This document shows positions 28,972 to 32,290 of a DNA stretch of 32,290 nt, piece by piece. The position numbers were made by a program, and so were the translations under genes. The notes under the pieces were generated by a model. The model ran no database searches. It saw nothing but the letters and a program-made list of their open reading frames with translations, and had not been told where the DNA came from. Position 1 is the stretch's first letter; each line of letters begins with the position of its first letter. Origin of the DNA: Pyricularia pennisetigena (taxonomy: Eukaryota > Ascomycota > Sordariomycetes > Magnaporthales > Pyriculariaceae); contig NW_021940941.1 of the NCBI RefSeq assembly GCF_004337985.1, positions 1-32,290 of the forward strand, in the 5' to 3' direction.

Positions 28972-30306
28972 TCATACATTTATAGGAGCCATGCGTAGTA
29001 TCTCTTTTTCGTACCACGGCCAGTAGGTCTCGGTGAGATACTTGGCGATACGACGTAGCCCCCAAACAATGCTGTAAATCCCGTGCGCGGTTGTTGTATC
29101 GCCGAGCTTGCCCCCTTTCCATTGAACAACGTTGCCATCCCGGTGGCGGATGGTGGCCGAAAAAGACCATTCGTGGCCGACAATGCTGATTCCTGGGAGA
29201 AAGTCAAGTCCTTCCAGTGTTGAAGGCTGGTTGTCGTCCGGATTCATGGCCAAAATCTCCAGCATCTTCCACTGTGCGTATTGCCACACTGCCAGCTGCT
29301 CCACGGCTTCCACCGTACTGCCGCTCGGGCGTTTAACCTCGATGCTCAGGCCGATTGGGCGGTATGACAGAGGATGGTAATCTGTGTGGTTAATGGTTTT
29401 TGAAGGCGCCAGATGTTGTACCCGCCTCACCGCGCTGAGAGTTTTGGGCACGTGTGAAGGCTCGAGGGCGAGGCAGATGTCCACCATTTTGCAATTGGAA
29501 TAGCCCCGCGGTAGCAAGTCCTTGTCTGCCACTTTTGCCGTGGTGCTACCGGTCGCGGAAGGAGAATTAGTCTGATGCAATAGNNNNNNNNNNNAGTAAA
29601 TATATGACAAAACTAACCAAGGGATTATAGCCAACTCTTTAATATCCGAAATTGCCAGTTCAAGCAAAGGTATAATAATACACGCAGACCAGGCCGCTTC
29701 CTCGAACCTGTCGTCGTTGTACATCGCAGCCCTTTTTTGGTATTTGCAAACATCTCGGAAAGTCGGCGACTCGACTTGTCCCGAATCTGGAGGGAGGAAA
29801 TGAAAGTCCCTAATGCTCTTGCCAAGCGCGCCCGCAGCCGAAATCTCGTGTTTCCGAGAAGAGGAGATGATGGGGGCTCCGACGCAAGCGCCCTCCAAAT
29901 CGGTCTGCAAAGTGCGCAGAGCCTCTGGGAGGGCGTCCGTGTCGTCCCTGGAGAAGGACTGGGAGCACAAATCTCCACTGGATTCCGCCTCCCTTATCCT
30001 CTTGCTCCCGGACGCGAAACTGCTCTGGCTCGTCCTGCTTCTCTTGGAGGGTGTCGAGGTCAGAGATTCCTCGGCCGGCCGGGATCGTGCGGGTCTCGGG
30101 GTCTGGTCGATGTCGTCGTCAACGTGGATGGCGGGGCGTTTGGCGGGCGTACTCGTCATATGGGCGGAACTGGTGCTGGAACTGGAACTGTCGGGCGGCG
30201 GCGTCGGGGGAGCGGCGGCGCGTTTGCGTTTGCGCTTGTCGGGCAGCGGCGCAAGGTGGTGGGATGGAATCGCAGCGAGCCAGGACAAAAGGTCGCGATC
30301 GTTCAT
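28972..30306 (-). CDS. PD-(D/E)XK nuclease-like domain protein (fungal PDDEXK_12 type), 444 aa as assembled
   Basis: ATG 30306-30304, stop 28974-28972. The first 130 residues are basic, Ser/Pro-rich and probably disordered (KRKRKRAAAPPTPPP). The C-terminal half fits a family of fungal nuclease-like proteins: SIRDFHFLPP, AAWSACIIIPLLELA, Asp276 in KMVDICLAL, Glu323-x-Lys325 in IEVKRPSG, then QLAVWQYAQW. Asp, Glu-x-Lys and the following Gln are the core residues of the PD-(D/E)XK fold, so a metal-dependent nuclease is possible; the natural role of this family is not established. Eleven Ns (29584-29594) fall between the two halves. The frame happens to stay open, but an intron may lie here (GTTAGT occurs just upstream), so residue numbers after the gap are provisional. 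Composition is normal, with no RIP damage. Confidence 0.75.
   Translation of the reverse strand: MNDRDLLSWLAAIPSHHLAPLPDKRKRKRAAAPPTPPPDSSSSSTSSAHMTSTPAKRPAIHVDDDIDQTPRPARSRPAEESLTSTPSKRSRTSQSSFASGSKRIREAESSGDLCSQSFSRDDTDALPEALRTLQTDLEGACVGAPIISSSRKHEISAAGALGKSIRDFHFLPPDSGQVESPTFRDVCKYQKRAAMYNDDRFEEAAWSACIIIPLLELAISDIKELAIIPWLVLSYIYXXXXLLHQTNSPSATGSTTAKVADKDLLPRGYSNCKMVDICLALEPSHVPKTLSAVRRVQHLAPSKTINHTDYHPLSYRPIGLSIEVKRPSGSTVEAVEQLAVWQYAQWKMLEILAMNPDDNQPSTLEGLDFLPGISIVGHEWSFSATIRHRDGNVVQWKGGKLGDTTTAHGIYSIVWGLRRIAKYLTETYWPWYEKEILRMAPINV
29584..29594. other. assembly gap (11 N)
   Basis: A run of 11 Ns inside the nuclease-like gene, where the protein reads YIYXXXXLLHQ. The true length is unknown. 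Confidence 0.98.
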
Positions 30307-31886
30307 AGTCGTCCGTCTGGGATACGTTCTTGTGGTTTTTGTGGCAAAAGACGAATCGATTGTGATGGGTGATTAAAGGTCACGGAAACCCACGGTGGGT
30401 TTTGGTTTATTGCCACTGCGAGCGTCGGTTGCTGGCGTTGCTGTGGTTACAAATTCACATCAAGTGGAGCATAGTAGCTCGTGGTGCACGGGCCAATGAT
30501 GCCAAAAACCTCACCATGCAACAAATACGTGGGGCAGCGGCCAGAACCCAATCAAAGGCCACGCACATGCTGCTGCAACAAAATGAATTCTACTCTGCAA
30601 GATAGTACCAAATTACATGTTCGGCTTGCGCGCATCCCAAAGGGCCCAAATCGCTCGAATAACTTCTAACCGTCGCTGTAATTGATATCATAGTCGAATT
30701 TTAGATTTGTAGCCAGTACCCCGCGTGCTTTTGGCGGATTCTGAGGTCGTGCTATGGTCTGCCCATGCGAATCGCATTCGGAAGCATGACGAGGTTCTCA
30801 ATCCAGGCAAACTGTAGGTAATAAAGACCGCTACTGCCGACCCGCTGCGACACACATATTCAGGTTTTCCGGCAGCCCCTGAAGAAGGTACAGGGCTCTT
30901 GGAGGATGTTTGTAGCAGCAGCGGAAACATGCCCCTGATTCTGGACCCCTTCCGAAAGAAAATAAAAATTTAAAAACAAGGTCCTGGGGAGCTCGATAGC
31001 CATGTCCGAGCCTATAGATGCGGCCTGCGAATGAAGAAACCGTTCGAGGCTACAGACGTGGCGTCGTCATCGCTTCCTGCTACGTTATTGTAATGCTACT
31101 CTATTCTTGTAAAATATCCGTGTGCATTTTTGTATATTTACGCAGCATAGATGTTATTATGCCCCGTCGCGGATGCCTTGGCTTGTAATTAGAAGCCCAA
31201 ATTTCGGTTTGGGGGCGCTTTGCACTATGATTCTCTTCAGCCTCCTGGTTCTTACGCACATATTGTTACAAGCATTGGTTTTGGATTTCGGTACGGCGGC
31301 ATACGTGTTGGATTACAATGCATCGCATTTGCAAGCTTGCGGAGGTCTGGCCCAGCTAGAATGTGGATATTCATGAGGGTAGGCCATCAGGCTAGCTGCG
31401 CAGGGTGAAGTAGTTCGATCGTGCTTCGGATCACTATCGTGGTCCAAAATTAAAGACTAGACTAGTTGGGGCAGCTGGGTACGCTACGGGAAGCAGATCG
31501 ACAGTAAGGCTAGAGCGTAAAACATGCCCTCAGGTTTCTCAAGTTCCGTGCCTCAAGGTGGCTTCACTGAGCGAGATATGGAATTTTTTTTTTTTTTTGT
31601 TTTTTTGTTATATCAGCGCGCGGCCAACCGGTGCCCATCCGATGTCTCCTTTTGTATTCTTCATCGTCCTTTAGGCCTTAATCCACTGTTACTTGTACAA
31701 ATGTACATTTGTAGTCTCAGTGCTCAGACTTGACCCCCCTGCGTTGCAGGGTGGACCGAGCGCTCCATGTACCTGACAGCCACACGGCTTTTCAACCAAT
31801 GAAATTGGCCGAAAAGATCGCGCCCGTTCTGAGTGATTTTTGTTTGGACCCACAGGTACAAACAAAGCCACGAATTGAGCCACGGC
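30307..31886. other. no supported gene
   Basis: Frames of 60-85 codons occur on both strands but show no family resemblance or signal peptide. Features noted: a T-rich run (31581-31607), a perfect 9-bp inverted repeat AATTGAGCC-AC-GGCTCAATT (31873-31892) and CCCTGC-GTT-GCAGGG (31737-31751). The right end may belong to the decayed pogo element that follows. Confidence 0.5.
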
Positions 31887-32195
31887 TCAATTGTGGAGCT
31901 TCCGTTCAGGGATAAGCCCTGAGACTAGGGTTTGGCCGGTAGCCGAAATGCATTCGATAAAAGTCGTCCAACCACGCGTTCCAAACTGCTTTTTAAATAG
32001 CGCTTTGGTATATCGCGATTTAAATATTAGGCCGTTTAATACCTGGCCTTTTAATACACCGACTTCGTCCATATTCCAGCGATTTTCGGGTTTAATAACC
32101 CGCACTTTTGGAATCTCTAACCGCCGCCACCATTCCCTAATAATAACCGTAGTAGCACCATTAACACGCTGCAAATCAACGCGTAAGGGCCTTTG
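31887..32195 (-). pseudogene. pogo-type transposase remnant interrupted by a gypsy LTR
   Basis: The minus strand carries QRVNGATTVIIREWWRRL, IKPENRWNMDEVGVLKG and GWTTFIECISATG: the middle of a pogo-type transposase including the first catalytic Asp (NMDE). The apparent N-terminus comes from the adjacent LTR and is not part of the gene. The frame ends at a stop at 31887 before the second and third catalytic residues. Closest in style to the remnants at 810-960 and 4742-5346. Confidence 0.8.
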
Positions 32196-32290
32196 TGTGA
32201 GGATCAGGCCCCTAGACCTACCCTCAGAATCACGACTCGGCTCCACACCGAGCCAGGGATCGGACAAGGATCCACTACCTCCGGATTTAA
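32196..32290 (+). repeat. start of another family B LTR, cut by the window edge
   Basis: The 95 bases from TGTGAGGATC to the end match the first 95 bases of the 5' LTR at 19689 with no difference seen. A second family B element or solo LTR therefore begins here. Confidence 0.92.

Noticed and set aside
28826..29170. 114-aa frame overlapping the nuclease-like gene
   Set aside because: It is a shadow in another frame with no family resemblance.
1..32290. CRISPR arrays, rRNA or tRNA genes
   Set aside because: No regularly spaced repeats and no recognisable structural RNA were seen; the context is a fungal nuclear genome.

Overview
The window looks like a transposon-dense, subtelomere- or mini-chromosome-like segment of a filamentous ascomycete, most probably Pyricularia (Magnaporthe) oryzae or a close relative. 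The pointers are a short secreted protein closely resembling the MAX effector AVR1-CO39, a 1,861-bp Fot1/pogo transposon matching the Pot2/Pot3 group in size and terminal structure, a degenerate Ty3/gypsy element whose reconstructed length (about 7.27 kb) and LTR length (459-477 bp) fit Pyret, GT-AG introns of 55-65 bp, and strong RIP-like (C to T / G to A) decay of older repeats. Species and element names are inferences from memory; no alignment was run.

Layout. 1-395: end of a gypsy pol and its 3' LTR. 396-5537: decayed pogo-type transposase pieces, a diverged LTR, an imperfect inverted repeat and two secreted-protein genes, an 88-aa AVR1-CO39-like MAX effector (1570-1836, minus) and an unclassified 211-aa protein (3837-4472, plus). 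5879-19433: one heavily RIP-mutated Pyret-like retrotransposon split by two young insertions. The first, 9501-15583, is a 6.1-kb block bounded by Pot3-like ends. It holds a head-to-head fold-back of the transposon 5' half, a 2.76-kb cargo and one intact Pot3-like element. The cargo carries Hsp70-like and HET-domain remnants and a two-exon gene for a secreted Nudix hydrolase, a candidate effector. The second is a solo LTR with a perfect 5-bp target duplication. 19434-19688: integrase remnant. 19689-25906: a nearly intact chromodomain gypsy element with a RIP-like patch in pol, a probable 11-nt self-priming site and a doubled 3' LTR. 25907-27669: inverted 5' end of a second Pyret copy. 27670-30306: hypothetical reading frames and a PD-(D/E)XK nuclease-like gene containing an 11-N gap. 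30307-31886: no convincing gene. 31887-32290: pogo remnant interrupted by the start of another gypsy LTR.

How the parts fit. The candidate host-interaction genes (MAX-like, Nudix, 211-aa secreted protein) are embedded in or beside mobile elements, the usual setting for blast-fungus effector gain and loss. The most notable arrangement is the secreted Nudix gene lying between Pot3-like termini, with the whole block occupying a single TA target inside Pyret. This is either a composite transposition that carried effector cargo or an assembly join through identical transposon copies; an N sits at the suspicious junction. RIP has destroyed Pyret but spared the insertions inside it, so the Pot3-like and solo-LTR insertions are younger than the RIP phase.
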